Positions 16,805 to 25,890 are shown, counted from the first letter of the stretch. The stretch: 64,000 nt of DNA from Devosia faecipullorum (GCF_015158295.1 NZ_JACDXV010000002.1:257501-321500), one strand, 5' to 3'. Numbers and translations are program-made. Notes: generated from the letters alone by a model not told the origin.

Positions 16805-18156
16805 GCCAGCTCGCCCGGCCGCACGAACCGCCCGGTACCGGGCCCCGCTACATGGGTGCCGTCAAACACCTGCTGCCCACGCAAATAGGTCAACCCGACC
16901 GTCCAGGGCAGCTCGATACCATTATAGGGAGACCAGCCGACCACGTTGTGCCCGCTTGCGGCCGCGTCATAGCGCTGGGGGCGCGCAAACAGCACGGCAA
17001 TGTCGGCATCCTTGCCAATAGAAAGCGCACCCTTGCGCCCGAGGCGGAAATGGCGCGCCGGATTTTCCGCCATCAACCTGGCTGCCCAGCTCAGTGGAAT
17101 GTCGCGCGCCAACGCACCCTTGACGAATAATGGCAACATGACTTCCAGCCCCGGCACGCCGGAGGCATTGGCCAGCATGTCCGGATCGGTCTTGCGGTTC
17201 TCAGACCAGCTCACATGGTCTGTCGAAACCATGGTGACATTGCCCCGTCGCACATGGTCCCAGAGCTTTTCGACTTCGGCACGGGAGCGGACAGGGGGGT
17301 TGATCTTGGCTTTGCCGCCAAGCCGCGCCACGTCATGCTCTTCGTCGAGGGTCAGATAGTGAATGCAACACTCTATGGTGGCGTTGAATCCCTGATCGCG
17401 ATAGCTCCGCGCGATGTCATAGCCGCGACTCAGCGAACAATGCACCACGTGGGCAGGACATCCCGTTGCGGCACCGGTTTCGTAGATTTGCAGCGAGGCC
17501 AGCAATTCGGTGAGTGGCGGCCGGCTCAGTGCGTGGGCCCGGTAATCGGAAATACCCGAGGCGCGAACCTTGGCCATGGCTGCACGGACCGCCTCGTCAT
17601 CCTCATTGTGCACGCCGGCCGTGAGCCCGGTCTGCGCAATTGCGGCAAAACACTCTTCGAGCAAAGCGGGCGGGATGCGCGGGAAGCGCACGGGGTCAGT
17701 ACCAAAGGTGGAAAATTTGAACGCGGCGACGCCTGCCTCGACCTGTTCGGCAATCCGGGTCGCCCCCTCTTCGGGTACAATGGTGCCGTAAAGCGCAAAA
17801 TCCACGCGCGCTTGCGGTTCGGCATGCGCCACCTTGCGGCGAACGGCCTCGGCGGAGGCCACCAGATTGCCCTCGTCATAGGGCATGTCGACGATGGTGG
17901 TAACACCACCGGCCGCCGCGGAACGGGTCGACCAGACAAAGTCTTCCTGGTCCTTCTGGCTCAGGGAATGGACCTGTGCATCGATCGCGCCGGGCAGGAC
18001 AAGCGCTCGCCCCAGATCGTGGCGTTCGCGGGCCGCGGGCGCGGCACCTTCGCCGACATGCACGACCTTGCCGTCACGCACCGCCACATGGCCATTCTCA
18101 ATGACACGATCGGGCAGAACGATCGTACCGCCCAGACTGAGATCGAAATCGGACAT
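16801..18156 (-). CDS. Hydantoinase/dihydropyrimidinase-like amidohydrolase; candidate hydantoin-5-propionate hydrolase
   Basis: A 451-residue amidohydrolase of the cyclic-amide group (allantoinase, dihydroorotase, hydantoinase). The usual ligands are visible for the carbamylated lysine (Lys147 in AAFKFSTFG), His183 (GVHNEDDE), His239 (VVHCSLSRG) and Asp313 (VSTDHVSW). The first metal motif is odd: the family has D-x-H-x-H, but here it is DAQVH, with Gln61 replacing the first histidine. This could alter metal occupancy. First gene of a four-gene operon (hydantoinase, carbamoylase, DUF917, hydratase) joined by overlaps or short gaps, behind the regulon element at 18306. Its proposed reaction opens the hydantoin-5-propionate ring to N-carbamoyl-L-glutamate. 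Enzyme class is clear; substrate is inferred. Confidence 0.8.
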   Translation of the reverse strand: MSDFDLSLGGTIVLPDRVIENGHVAVRDGKVVHVGEGAAPAARERHDLGRALVLPGAIDAQVHSLSQKDQEDFVWSTRSAAAGGVTTIVDMPYDEGNLVASAEAVRRKVAHAEPQARVDFALYGTIVPEEGATRIAEQVEAGVAAFKFSTFGTDPVRFPRIPPALLEECFAAIAQTGLTAGVHNEDDEAVRAAMAKVRASGISDYRAHALSRPPLTELLASLQIYETGAATGCPAHVVHCSLSRGYDIARSYRDQGFNATIECCIHYLTLDEEHDVARLGGKAKINPPVRSRAEVEKLWDHVRRGNVTMVSTDHVSWSENRKTDPDMLANASGVPGLEVMLPLFVKGALARDIPLSWAARLMAENPARHFRLGRKGALSIGKDADIAVLFARPQRYDAAASGHNVVGWSPYNGIELPWTVGLTYLRGQQVFDGTHVAGPGTGRFVRPGELA

Positions 18157-18305
18157 CTACAAAACCTTCGACGCAATTGCGATCAGGCCGGCATTGCCGG
18201 GCGAACCAGGACGAGCGGCTGCGTGCCTTCCAGCGCGCTGGGCGAATGCCCAACCACCCTTCAAATCTTGCTGAATCAACTGTATGGGATGCCCCCCGAT
18301 CCCGG

Positions 18306-18331
18306 GATATCCCATTTCCAAGACAAGATAT
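18306..18331 (-). promoter_or_regulatory. Candidate regulon element, copy C
   Basis: Third copy of the spaced consensus shared with 7637 and 10657 (GATATCC at 18306-18312 on the plus strand, then matching A, C, AC and AT). It lies 150 bases upstream of the hydantoinase start, in the 259-base space between that gene and the MDR dehydrogenase gene. Confidence 0.5.
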
Positions 18332-18415
18332 TCGCACCTTGACCTGCGATTGCGCACGACAATCGCGACGCTGGTGCGCCGCGATTATCGCCTTGCTGCA
18401 GATGAATTGCGTTCG

Positions 18416-19396
18416 TCAGACGATGTCGATGACGATCTTGCCGCGCCCCTTGCCGGAATCGAGCAATGCATGCGCCTCTGCGGCGCTCTCCAGGTCAAAA
18501 AGGTGCGGATCGAGAAGGGGCCGCAGTTTTCCGGCTTCCACCTGGCCTGCGACATCCCGCAGGACAATGCCATGCGCCGCCCGGCCTTGGCCCGTCAGCA
18601 AAGGCAACAGCATGAAGATAACATGCAAAGACAGCGCCTTGCCGTGCATCTGCCCCAGATCGATCGTCGTCCGGGCATTGGTGGTCGCAACGCGGCCACG
18701 CACCATCGTCGCCTCGAACGAGAGCAACAGGTTCTCCCCGCCCACCGTATCGATAACGGCGTCAAATCCTCTGCCGCCGGTATGTTCGGCGACATAATCG
18801 GCCACCGGCGTGGATCGCAAAACGGCAGCATCCGCGCCCAGTTCGCGCGCCACCTCGCCGGCTTCGGGCGTGCTCACCGTCGTCACGACATAAGCGCCTG
18901 CCGCCTTGGCCATCTGCACCGCGATATGGCCCACGCCGCCGATCCCGCCATGCACCAGCACTTTCTCGCCCGGGACGATGGCAAGCCGCTCCATCACATT
19001 GGCGGCGGTAATCGCCACCAGCGGCAGCGCGGCCGCTTCGCGGAATGTGAGATTGGCCGGCATTTTGGCGAGCAATTGAGCGTCGGCCGCGACATGACTG
19101 GCAAGTGTGCCCCCCAGCCCCTTGACGCCGCCGACGCAGCCATAGACGGCCTCGCCAATGGCAAAGCCGCGAACATCGGCCCCCACCGCCTCCACGACGC
19201 CCGCCATGTCTGCACCCAGAATGGCTGGAAGGGACGGTCCGATCGGCAGACCATTGCGTATCTTGGCGTCGACCGGATTGAGCGCTGCAGCGTGAATGCG
19301 CACCAGTACTTCGCCAGCGCCTGGAGTCGGTGTATCGACATCCGCCAGGGTCAGCTTTTCCGGCCCACCATGTTCCCGAAGCACAATTGCACGCAT
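18416..19396 (-). CDS. Zinc-independent MDR family oxidoreductase (quinone reductase-like)
   Basis: A 326-residue medium-chain dehydrogenase/reductase. The N-terminal GroES-like domain contains PGAGEVLVRIHAAALNPVDAK and ILGADMAGVVEAVG; the Rossmann domain has the NADPH motif VLVHGGIGGVGHIAVQMAK. The cysteine and histidine ligands of zinc alcohol dehydrogenases are absent, which places it with quinone reductases and enoyl reductases. The ATG start is clear. It lies on the same strand as the hydantoinase operon, but more than 250 bases separate them, so a shared role is not established. The substrate cannot be told from sequence. Confidence 0.85.
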   Translation of the reverse strand: MRAIVLREHGGPEKLTLADVDTPTPGAGEVLVRIHAAALNPVDAKIRNGLPIGPSLPAILGADMAGVVEAVGADVRGFAIGEAVYGCVGGVKGLGGTLASHVAADAQLLAKMPANLTFREAAALPLVAITAANVMERLAIVPGEKVLVHGGIGGVGHIAVQMAKAAGAYVVTTVSTPEAGEVARELGADAAVLRSTPVADYVAEHTGGRGFDAVIDTVGGENLLLSFEATMVRGRVATTNARTTIDLGQMHGKALSLHVIFMLLPLLTGQGRAAHGIVLRDVAGQVEAGKLRPLLDPHLFDLESAAEAHALLDSGKGRGKIVIDIV

Positions 19397-19535
19397 TGCA
19401 AGACTCCCTTGTCAGTTCGAAGAAGGCCCAGACACGGGCCATTGGAAACACCTGCGTTCAGGGGGTGCCCGCGTCAATCGGGCGAGCCCACTCTTGTTTG
19501 CGCAATATTGTACGCCTTATGCCCAATGCTGGACG

Positions 19536-19558
19536 AAACCCGCGCCGGGCGCGGGTTT
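19536..19558 (-). terminator. Rho-independent terminator after the AceE-like gene
   Basis: An 11-base-pair inverted repeat (AAACCCGCGCC with GGCGCGGGTTT, almost no loop in the full pairing, so the tip opens) starts eight bases beyond the stop of the 19566-21950 gene and ends in TTT on the minus strand. Confidence 0.75.
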
Positions 19559-19565
19559 CTGGCGG

Positions 19566-21950
19566 CTAGGCCTGATGGCGGCGTGCACCGATCAGGCTGC
19601 GTGCCGCATTTTCAAGGGCGGCGGCATCGATGCCGAAATGCGCATAAAGATCGTTCACGGTACCGGTCTGGCCAAAATGCTCGACGCCGAGAGTAATGGT
19701 GCGATGGCCCCGCACGCTGCCCAGCCAGCCCAAGGTCGCCGGATGGGCGTCGATGGCCGTGACGAGACCGGCCTGGTGTGGAATGTCGGCCAGCAGGGTT
19801 TCGATATGGCAGGTGGCACTGGCGTCGCCGTGCAACCTTGCCCGCTGTGCGCCGTGCCAGCCCGCATTGAGCCGGTCGGCCGAAGTGATGGCGAGCACGG
19901 CGACATTGCGCCTGTCGCCGCCGATGCGGGCCGCCGCTTCGATGGCTTCGCTGGCGAGCACGCCCTGATAGGCGATGACCACTTCGCATTGCGGTGTTGG
20001 AGGATTGAGCCAATAGGCACCGCGAATAATGGAATCGGCCAGATCCTTGTCCATGTTGCGAGGGGGTTGCTCGATGCCGCGGGTGGACAGGCGCAGATAG
20101 ACCGAACCGCCGGTGACGTCGCGGGGCCAGTCGGCCAGATCCGGGCGCGCATCGCCAGAGCGCTGCATATAGTCGAAGGCCCAATCCATGATGATTGACA
20201 ATTCGTCCGCAAAGGCCGGCTCAAAGCTGGCCAATCCGTCCTGCGCCATGCCGATCAGCGGCGAAGCGATCGACTGGTGAGCACCGCCCTCGCCAGCCAG
20301 CGACACGCCAGAAGGGGTGGCGACGAGCAGGAAGCGCGCATCCTGGTAGCAGGCATAATTCAGGGCATCGAGGCCGCGCGCAATGAAGGGATCATAGAGG
20401 GTGCCGATGGGCAGGAGGCGCTCCCCGAACAGGGAATGGCTGAGGCCAGCCGCGCCCAGCGCCAGGAACAGGTTCATTTCGGCGATGCCGAGTTCGAGAT
20501 GCTGGCCCTGAGGGGTGAAGCGCCATTTTTGCGCGCTGGGAATGGCTTCCTTCTGGAACGTGTCGGCCATTTCGCGGCTGGCAAACAGATTGCGCCGGTT
20601 GACCCAGGTGCCCAGATTGGTGGACACGGTGACGTCAGGCGAAGTGGTGATGATGCGCTGGGCCAGTTCGCTGTCAGTCTTGGCAATCGCATCCAATATC
20701 TTGCCGAACGCCGTCTGGGTGGAGGTCGTGCCAGTGCCGACGAATTGCGGGCCGATTGTGGCGATTGCCGGTGAGGAATGGCGGCGGGAAGCGGATGTGT
20801 TGAACGGTACGTAGGCAAGGAAGCGCGCAATTGCCGCCGGATCGAGAAGACCCTCGAACTGGTCCCATTCGTGGCCGGGCCGGACATTCATCGCCGCGCG
20901 CAGGGTGTCGATCTGTGCAGCCGTCATCTGGCCGGCATGGTTGTCCTTGTGGCCCGCCAATGGCGTTGACCAACCCTTGACCGTATAGGCGATGAAGACG
21001 GTGGGCCTGTCGCTGCCCGCGGCGCGGAATTGCTCGAGCAGGCTCGGAATGCAATGGCCGCCCAGATTGGCCATCAGCTCGGCCAATTCGGCGTCGCTGC
21101 GGCGGGCGATCAGGGCGCTCACCGGCCCCTGGTCGCCGATTTCGTCGTTGAGGCGCTCGCGCCAGGCTGCGCCGCCACGGAACATCAGCGCCGAATAGAT
21201 GGCATTGGGCGCCGCATCGATCCATGCCTTGAGGCGCTCGCCGCCCGGTTCGGCAAACGCCGCGCGTTGCAGAGCGCCGTATTTGAGGGTGACGACATTC
21301 CAGTCGAAGGCGCGAAAAATGGCCTCGATCCGGTCGTAGAGACCTTCACGGACCACGCCGTCCAGGCTTTGTCGATTATAGTCGATGATCCACCACGTAT
21401 TGCGCAATCCATGCTTCCAGCCCTCGAGCAGGCATTCATAGACATTGCCCTCGTCCAGCTCCGCATCGCCAACCAGGGCAATCATGCGGCCTTCGGGGCG
21501 GGATGTATCGGCCCAGGGCTTGGCGCGGACATAATCCTGGACCAGGGAGGCGAAGGCGGTAAACGCCACACCCAGGCCGACCGAGCCGGTGGAAATATCG
21601 ACGTCGTCGCTATCCTTGGTGCGGCTGGGATAGGATTGGGCGCCGCCAAAGGCCCGGAAATTTTTGAGATTTTCCAGACTCTGTTTGCCGAACAGATATT
21701 GGATTGCATGGAATACCGGGGCGGCATGGGGCTTTACCGCGACGCGATCCTCGGGATTGAGCACGCCAAAATACAAAGCCGCCATGATCGCGGCCATGGA
21801 GGCGGAACTGGCCTGGTGGCCGCCGACCTTCACCCCGTCGACATTGGGGCGGATATGGTTGGCGTGGTGGATCATCCAGTTGGAGAGCCACAAAATCTTG
21901 CGGGTCAGGGCCTCGATGCTGGTATGTGTGTTGTCCGCCGACCCGTTCAT
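19566..21950 (-). CDS. AceE-type 2-oxoacid dehydrogenase E1, homodimeric form
   Basis: A 794-residue thiamine-diphosphate enzyme related to homodimeric pyruvate dehydrogenase E1 (AceE, about 890 residues). The ThDP motif is at 161-192, from GDAELDEGNVYE to IIDYNRQ. The transketolase-like features KVGGHQASSASMA, VFIAYTVKGWSTPLAGHKDNHAGQM and ELGIAEMNLFL are present. Alphaproteobacteria normally use heterotetrameric PdhAB, and no E2 or E3 gene is adjacent, so this is probably a paralogue for another 2-oxoacid. A stand-alone AceE-like gene beside an Lrp-type regulator recalls mdeB/mdeR of Pseudomonas putida, where MdeB is described as a 2-oxobutyrate dehydrogenase E1; no methionine gamma-lyase gene is nearby. 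Divergent from the Lrp gene with 114 bases between. Confidence 0.85.
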   Translation of the reverse strand: MNGSADNTHTSIEALTRKILWLSNWMIHHANHIRPNVDGVKVGGHQASSASMAAIMAALYFGVLNPEDRVAVKPHAAPVFHAIQYLFGKQSLENLKNFRAFGGAQSYPSRTKDSDDVDISTGSVGLGVAFTAFASLVQDYVRAKPWADTSRPEGRMIALVGDAELDEGNVYECLLEGWKHGLRNTWWIIDYNRQSLDGVVREGLYDRIEAIFRAFDWNVVTLKYGALQRAAFAEPGGERLKAWIDAAPNAIYSALMFRGGAAWRERLNDEIGDQGPVSALIARRSDAELAELMANLGGHCIPSLLEQFRAAGSDRPTVFIAYTVKGWSTPLAGHKDNHAGQMTAAQIDTLRAAMNVRPGHEWDQFEGLLDPAAIARFLAYVPFNTSASRRHSSPAIATIGPQFVGTGTTSTQTAFGKILDAIAKTDSELAQRIITTSPDVTVSTNLGTWVNRRNLFASREMADTFQKEAIPSAQKWRFTPQGQHLELGIAEMNLFLALGAAGLSHSLFGERLLPIGTLYDPFIARGLDALNYACYQDARFLLVATPSGVSLAGEGGAHQSIASPLIGMAQDGLASFEPAFADELSIIMDWAFDYMQRSGDARPDLADWPRDVTGGSVYLRLSTRGIEQPPRNMDKDLADSIIRGAYWLNPPTPQCEVVIAYQGVLASEAIEAAARIGGDRRNVAVLAITSADRLNAGWHGAQRARLHGDASATCHIETLLADIPHQAGLVTAIDAHPATLGWLGSVRGHRTITLGVEHFGQTGTVNDLYAHFGIDAAALENAARSLIGARRHQA

Positions 21951-22064
21951 TCTGCCGTCATCCGTTCATAGGTGCATGATCATCGAGAGCTTGCATCTTG
22001 CGGCCGGGCGTTTCTTGCCTATTCTGACCCTAATTTCGGGCGTTTGCGCAGGATTTAAGAGAAA

Positions 22065-22553
22065 ATGACTAAAAAATTGGCAAAATCTGCTGATTTTGTG
22101 CTGACAGCCATCGACCGTAAGATATTGCGGGCCCTGCAGGAGGATGGGCGCATGACGGTCCAGGCGATAGCCGAACGAGCGGGCCTTAGTGCTTCTCCCT
22201 GTCTGAGGCGCATCCGGCTGATGGAAGCGAGCGGGATTATTGCGGCCTATAGTGCCGTACTGGACCAGAAGGCGGTGGGACTGCCGGTCTCGGTTTTCAT
22301 TTCCATCAAGCTGGAACGGCAAAGGGCGCAGGAATTGGACGCCTTCGGCACCGCCATCAGCCGTTGGCCCGAGGTCATGGAATGCTATTTGATGACGGGG
22401 CAGTTTGACTTCATGCTGCGCGTAGTCTGTGCCGATCTGGAAACCTATGAACAATTCCTGCGCGAAAAGCTGACCCAAGTCGCGGGCGTCGCTTCCATCG
22501 AGAGCAGCTTTTCACTTGGGCAAGTCAAATATTCACGAGTGCTGCCGCTATAG
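22065..22553 (+). CDS. Lrp/AsnC family transcriptional regulator
   Basis: A 162-residue leucine-responsive-type regulator. The N-terminal HTH is typical (LTAIDRKILRALQEDGRMTVQAIAERAGLSASPCLRRIRLMEASGII), as is the C-terminal RAM sensor domain (VMECYLMTGQFDFMLRVVC, later VASIESSFSLGQVKYSRVLPL). AAGAG lies just before the ATG. It is divergent from the AceE-like gene, the usual layout for local control of a catabolic enzyme by an Lrp-type protein responding to an amino acid or 2-oxoacid. The intergenic space contains no clear palindrome that could be assigned. Confidence 0.92.
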   Translation: MTKKLAKSADFVLTAIDRKILRALQEDGRMTVQAIAERAGLSASPCLRRIRLMEASGIIAAYSAVLDQKAVGLPVSVFISIKLERQRAQELDAFGTAISRWPEVMECYLMTGQFDFMLRVVCADLETYEQFLREKLTQVAGVASIESSFSLGQVKYSRVLPL

Positions 22554-22687
22554 AAATGCCGAGGTCGGTCGGGCTGAAATCGGTGCCTTGCCGGGCGGGA
22601 TGCACCATTCCGCCGCGATCCCGCCGGCCTCGATCCAAAATGGTCCAAGAATTGCGCCGGACGGCACACAGGGCGGCCAAATGGGCG

Positions 22688-23068
22688 CTATGCCGGGTTC
22701 GGTGCGGTAAGCGCCGCGATCAAGGTCGCATCGTCAAAGGGCTTGTAAAAAACCTGCCTTGCGCCCCAGATTTCCGCCAAGGTCAGCATGGCCTCGGTAC
22801 TGATGCCGGGGCCGCCTCCGGTCATGCCGAAGACCTTCAGATCGGGCTGGGACTGCCGGCAGGCCTTGATCAGCGCGACGCCATCGACGCCCGGCATCCA
22901 CAGATCGGTCAGCAGCACGTCGAATGTCCGGCTCGCCAGCATTTGCAGCGCCGCCTCGCCGCTTTCGGCGGTTTCGACATGCCAGCCGGAAGCGGCCACG
23001 CTGATGGCCAGCGATTGGCGCACTGCGAAGTGATCGTCGACGATCAGGATGGATAATCTTGGCGTCAT
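22688..23068 (-). CDS. Single-domain response regulator
   Basis: A 126-residue protein made of one receiver domain and no output domain. The acidic pair Asp11/Asp12, the phospho-acceptor Asp55 in LLTDLWMPG, Thr83 and Lys109 in FYKPF are all in place. The ATG overlaps the stop of the histidine kinase gene by four bases, so the two form a cognate pair. Without a DNA-binding domain it must act by protein contact or as a phosphate relay or sink. Convergent with the Lrp gene. Confidence 0.9.
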   Translation of the reverse strand: MTPRLSILIVDDHFAVRQSLAISVAASGWHVETAESGEAALQMLASRTFDVLLTDLWMPGVDGVALIKACRQSQPDLKVFGMTGGGPGISTEAMLTLAEIWGARQVFYKPFDDATLIAALTAPNPA

Positions 23069-25368
23069 GGCAGATTTCCGGTGTCGGCAGGAAAGAACAT
23101 GGTGATCCGCGTGCCATCGCCCGGCTGGCTGGCAATGGTAAGTTTGCCGCCATGCTGGCTCACCAGGCGCTTGACCACGACCAGGCCTATGCCGGAGGCG
23201 CGGCCATCGATCTTGGTGCTGACATGGGCCTCGGTGGCCCGGGCCGCCAATGCCGCGCTCATGCCCGCGCCATGGTCGGTGACCGATAGCAGGGCGCCGC
23301 CGGGGGCAGAAGCCAGATCGATCTGGATCGCGCCGCTATCGCCAAGCGCCCGCCGCGCATTGGCGACGACATTGATCAGGATTTGCAGGATGTCGCCCGC
23401 CCGTACGCTGATCCCGGGCACCGTATCGATGCTGGCCTCAATCAGCAGGTCCGGTGGCAGCGTGAGGCGGAGCGTGGCGAGAGCGTCCTGCACCGCAAGG
23501 TCGATATCGCGCCGGGTCGCCGTCGGCTCGGGCCAGCTGCCGCCGAGTTTGAGGATCTGGTCCACCAGCACGATGGCCTGCTGGCTGGCGAGGTCGATGA
23601 GATCGAGCATGCGCCGCGCCGCAGGGGCCGCCTCGACATGGGCGCGCAGCCCCTTGGACATATTGACGATCGGCTGGACCACATTGTTGATTTCATGGGC
23701 GACCGTGGCCGCCATGCTGCCCAGCGAGATCAGATGCTGCTCCTGCTGGCGCTGGTTCTCCTGTTCGATTTCAGCGGTGACGTCGCGCAGGATCGCGCGG
23801 AAATGTTGTGCGTCCTCGCCGGAAGCGCCACTGAGGCTGAGCCAGCGCGGCGTCTCGGCATCCCCCACGGGGACAATGTCGTTGCGCAAGGTCCGGCGCC
23901 CAAGTGCGGCGGCCGTCAAGGCCGTTTGCACCCGCTCGGGAAGTCCGCTCGCGGCCATGCTTTCGGGCGCATCGTCGTCTCCCAAAACGACATCGCTGCC
24001 CTCGCCAGCCAGATAGACCACCCGCCCGGATGCGTCGGTTTCGACATAGATGTCGCGGCCGATGCGGGCGAAGCTTTCCAGCCGCTCCAGCAGGGCCTGA
24101 GTGCGCCGCCGCAAGGTCAGTTCCCAGCGATAGAGCTCGAGGGGCGTCACCACGGCAAAGAGCAGCAGGGACAATGCAAGGCCGAAATAAATGCCGTTCA
24201 GCGCCATCGTGCTTGCCGCCTGGCCGATAAGGGTATCGAGCTGGATGCGCATGATGCCGGTCACCAATAGCGGCAGCCACAGGATGGTGAAGAGGATGGC
24301 GCGGCGCGGCGTCCGCAACAGGCTGAACACCAGCAGAAAGGCGAGGACGGCGCCGCTGGCGAGGCCGATATAGGGGAGCACCCGGCGCAGCAGGCCGGTA
24401 TCGGCCTGGGCATCGATAAAGGCAGCAATGCCGAGCAGCGCCAGGGCGAGGGCAAGCCCGTCCAGATTGCGCCGGAGCCGGCTGCCCTGCCGGCCGATAT
24501 GCAGGAAGCGGACGGAGAAACTCAGAAACGCGCTATAGAAGAAGACGGTGGACGACAGCGAGACGGACCGCGACAGCGCGACGGCCCCCGGGAGAAGATA
24601 GGTTTCCAGCAGAGCCTGATCGCTCGCTACATAGAGGGCCGCAAACAGCATGGCAGCACCCAGGCTGAAATAGATGCTGCGTCGCAGCGCCATGCCGAGC
24701 GGCAGCAGATATGCCGCGCTCGCGGCCATGAGCCCCAACAGAACGGAGAGGCCAACGATGCTGCGGCCATAATTGGCGGCGAAGCTGGCTTCCGACGACA
24801 GGTATAAGGTGGCGCGCATGGACGAGCCGGTGGTGATGCGGGCATAAAGAACTTCGCCTGCCAGCGCGTCTGCGGCCAGTACGAAAGCGGGAAAGCGATA
24901 ATCGGTCCAGGCATCGCGCGCGAAATGCTGCGCGCTGATGGCGCCGGCTTCATCCACAAGATAGAGGTCGACCTTGCGGAAGCGCGGCTCTTCCATGGAA
25001 AGAACATAGGGCGCCGAAGCCTGCCAGGGCGTGGCGGTGCGGAGCGCCGCCAGCGGCAGCCGGAGCCAGAAGGCGGTTTCCGGCGTGGTGCGCACCCCCA
25101 GATTGGCGGCGCTGCCATTTGCCGGCGGGAAGAAGTCGGGTTGGGCCATGATGTCGGCCAGTTCCAGGCTTCCGGTCGGGTCGGCATAGGCCTGGGCAAG
25201 GCCGCCAATGTCGAATCTTTGCCCCGCCGACAGGTTGAGCCAATAGACGAGCACCACCAGCAGCGGCAGCGTTGCCAGCAATAAAACGACGATGCTTCGC
25301 CGCTCGATCCGCGCGGAAGGATCGGTCTGCCGTTCTGGTGTCGCGACGCTAGCGGGGCTCATCGTCAT
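23065..25368 (-). CDS. 7TM sensor histidine kinase (7TMR-DISM type)
   Basis: A 767-residue membrane kinase. An N-terminal membrane segment (VVLLLATLPLLVVLVYWLN) is followed by a periplasmic 7TMR-DISMED2-like domain, recognisable by TPETAFWLRLPLAAL and RFRKVDLYLVDEAG, then about seven hydrophobic segments, a PAS-like linker and the kinase core. The phosphorylated histidine is in AATVAHEINNVVQPI; the ATPase part shows NARRALGD (N box), TDHGAGMSA (G1) and SGIGLVVVKRLV. Such sensors are thought to bind carbohydrates or related small ligands outside the cell. The start at 25368 lies inside the end of the MarR gene (20-base overlap), implying coupled translation. Cognate to the receiver protein encoded next. 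Confidence 0.88.
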   Translation of the reverse strand: MTMSPASVATPERQTDPSARIERRSIVVLLLATLPLLVVLVYWLNLSAGQRFDIGGLAQAYADPTGSLELADIMAQPDFFPPANGSAANLGVRTTPETAFWLRLPLAALRTATPWQASAPYVLSMEEPRFRKVDLYLVDEAGAISAQHFARDAWTDYRFPAFVLAADALAGEVLYARITTGSSMRATLYLSSEASFAANYGRSIVGLSVLLGLMAASAAYLLPLGMALRRSIYFSLGAAMLFAALYVASDQALLETYLLPGAVALSRSVSLSSTVFFYSAFLSFSVRFLHIGRQGSRLRRNLDGLALALALLGIAAFIDAQADTGLLRRVLPYIGLASGAVLAFLLVFSLLRTPRRAILFTILWLPLLVTGIMRIQLDTLIGQAASTMALNGIYFGLALSLLLFAVVTPLELYRWELTLRRRTQALLERLESFARIGRDIYVETDASGRVVYLAGEGSDVVLGDDDAPESMAASGLPERVQTALTAAALGRRTLRNDIVPVGDAETPRWLSLSGASGEDAQHFRAILRDVTAEIEQENQRQQEQHLISLGSMAATVAHEINNVVQPIVNMSKGLRAHVEAAPAARRMLDLIDLASQQAIVLVDQILKLGGSWPEPTATRRDIDLAVQDALATLRLTLPPDLLIEASIDTVPGISVRAGDILQILINVVANARRALGDSGAIQIDLASAPGGALLSVTDHGAGMSAALAARATEAHVSTKIDGRASGIGLVVVKRLVSQHGGKLTIASQPGDGTRITMFFPADTGNLP

Positions 25369-25780
25369 GCAATATCCGCACGGTATCTTCCAGAAAGCGC
25401 GCGATGATTTCGCGCTCGGGGCCGTCATAGCGCTCGAACACCGTCCTGAGCTTGAGCAAGGGATCCTGGCGCAGCAGCGCTTCGCCTTGCGGCGTCAGTT
25501 CCAAGGCGGTGGCGCGCCCTCGCCCTGCCCGTCCGGCGGGTTGGAGATAGCCTTTGAGGACGAGCGTGCGCACGGTGCGGGCGACGGCACTGTGTTCCTG
25601 CCCCTGGAAGCGGGCGAGATCGGAGGACGTGCGCAATTCCAGCGGCATGCGCGCGATATAGCGCAGGGCCGCCCATTGCGCCGGGAACAAATCCAGCGCG
25701 TGCGCCTGCGCATGCAATCGCCGCGCGACCTGTTCGAGCAGATTGGCAAGCGGTGGTGTTGGGATCAGCAAATCTGCCAA
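25349..25780 (-). CDS. MarR family transcriptional regulator
   Basis: A winged-HTH repressor-type protein of about 143 residues, the usual MarR length. Visible features are FPAQWAALRYIARM, SSDLARFQGQEHSAVARTVRTLVLKGYLQ (recognition helix) and the wing RGRATALELTPQGEALL. The TTG at 25780 is chosen because AGGGG lies eight bases upstream; the open frame extends to a GTG at 25897, but that start falls inside the palindrome at 25891-25903. The gene overlaps the kinase gene downstream. The palindrome sits between it and the divergent DUF3592 gene and recurs before the Sel1 gene, pointing to autoregulation and control of both neighbours. Confidence 0.82.
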   Translation of the reverse strand: MADLLIPTPPLANLLEQVARRLHAQAHALDLFPAQWAALRYIARMPLELRTSSDLARFQGQEHSAVARTVRTLVLKGYLQPAGRAGRGRATALELTPQGEALLRQDPLLKLRTVFERYDGPEREIIARFLEDTVRILHDDEPR

Positions 25781-25890
25781 GCGGTCTGCCCCTGAACTGC
25801 GCCCGGCCCTGGCCACGCGCCGGAACGAGCAAGATATGACCTGATTATGCCTTGCTGTCACGTCTTGACGGCCCGCGCATGGTCTAAATA

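Noticed and set aside
9045-18156. Ordinary histidine utilisation (hut) cluster
   Set aside because: The lyase lacks the MIO triad, the hydratase lacks the active-site Cys, and HutI/HutG/HutF-type genes are missing; DUF917 and a carbamoylase fit another pathway better.
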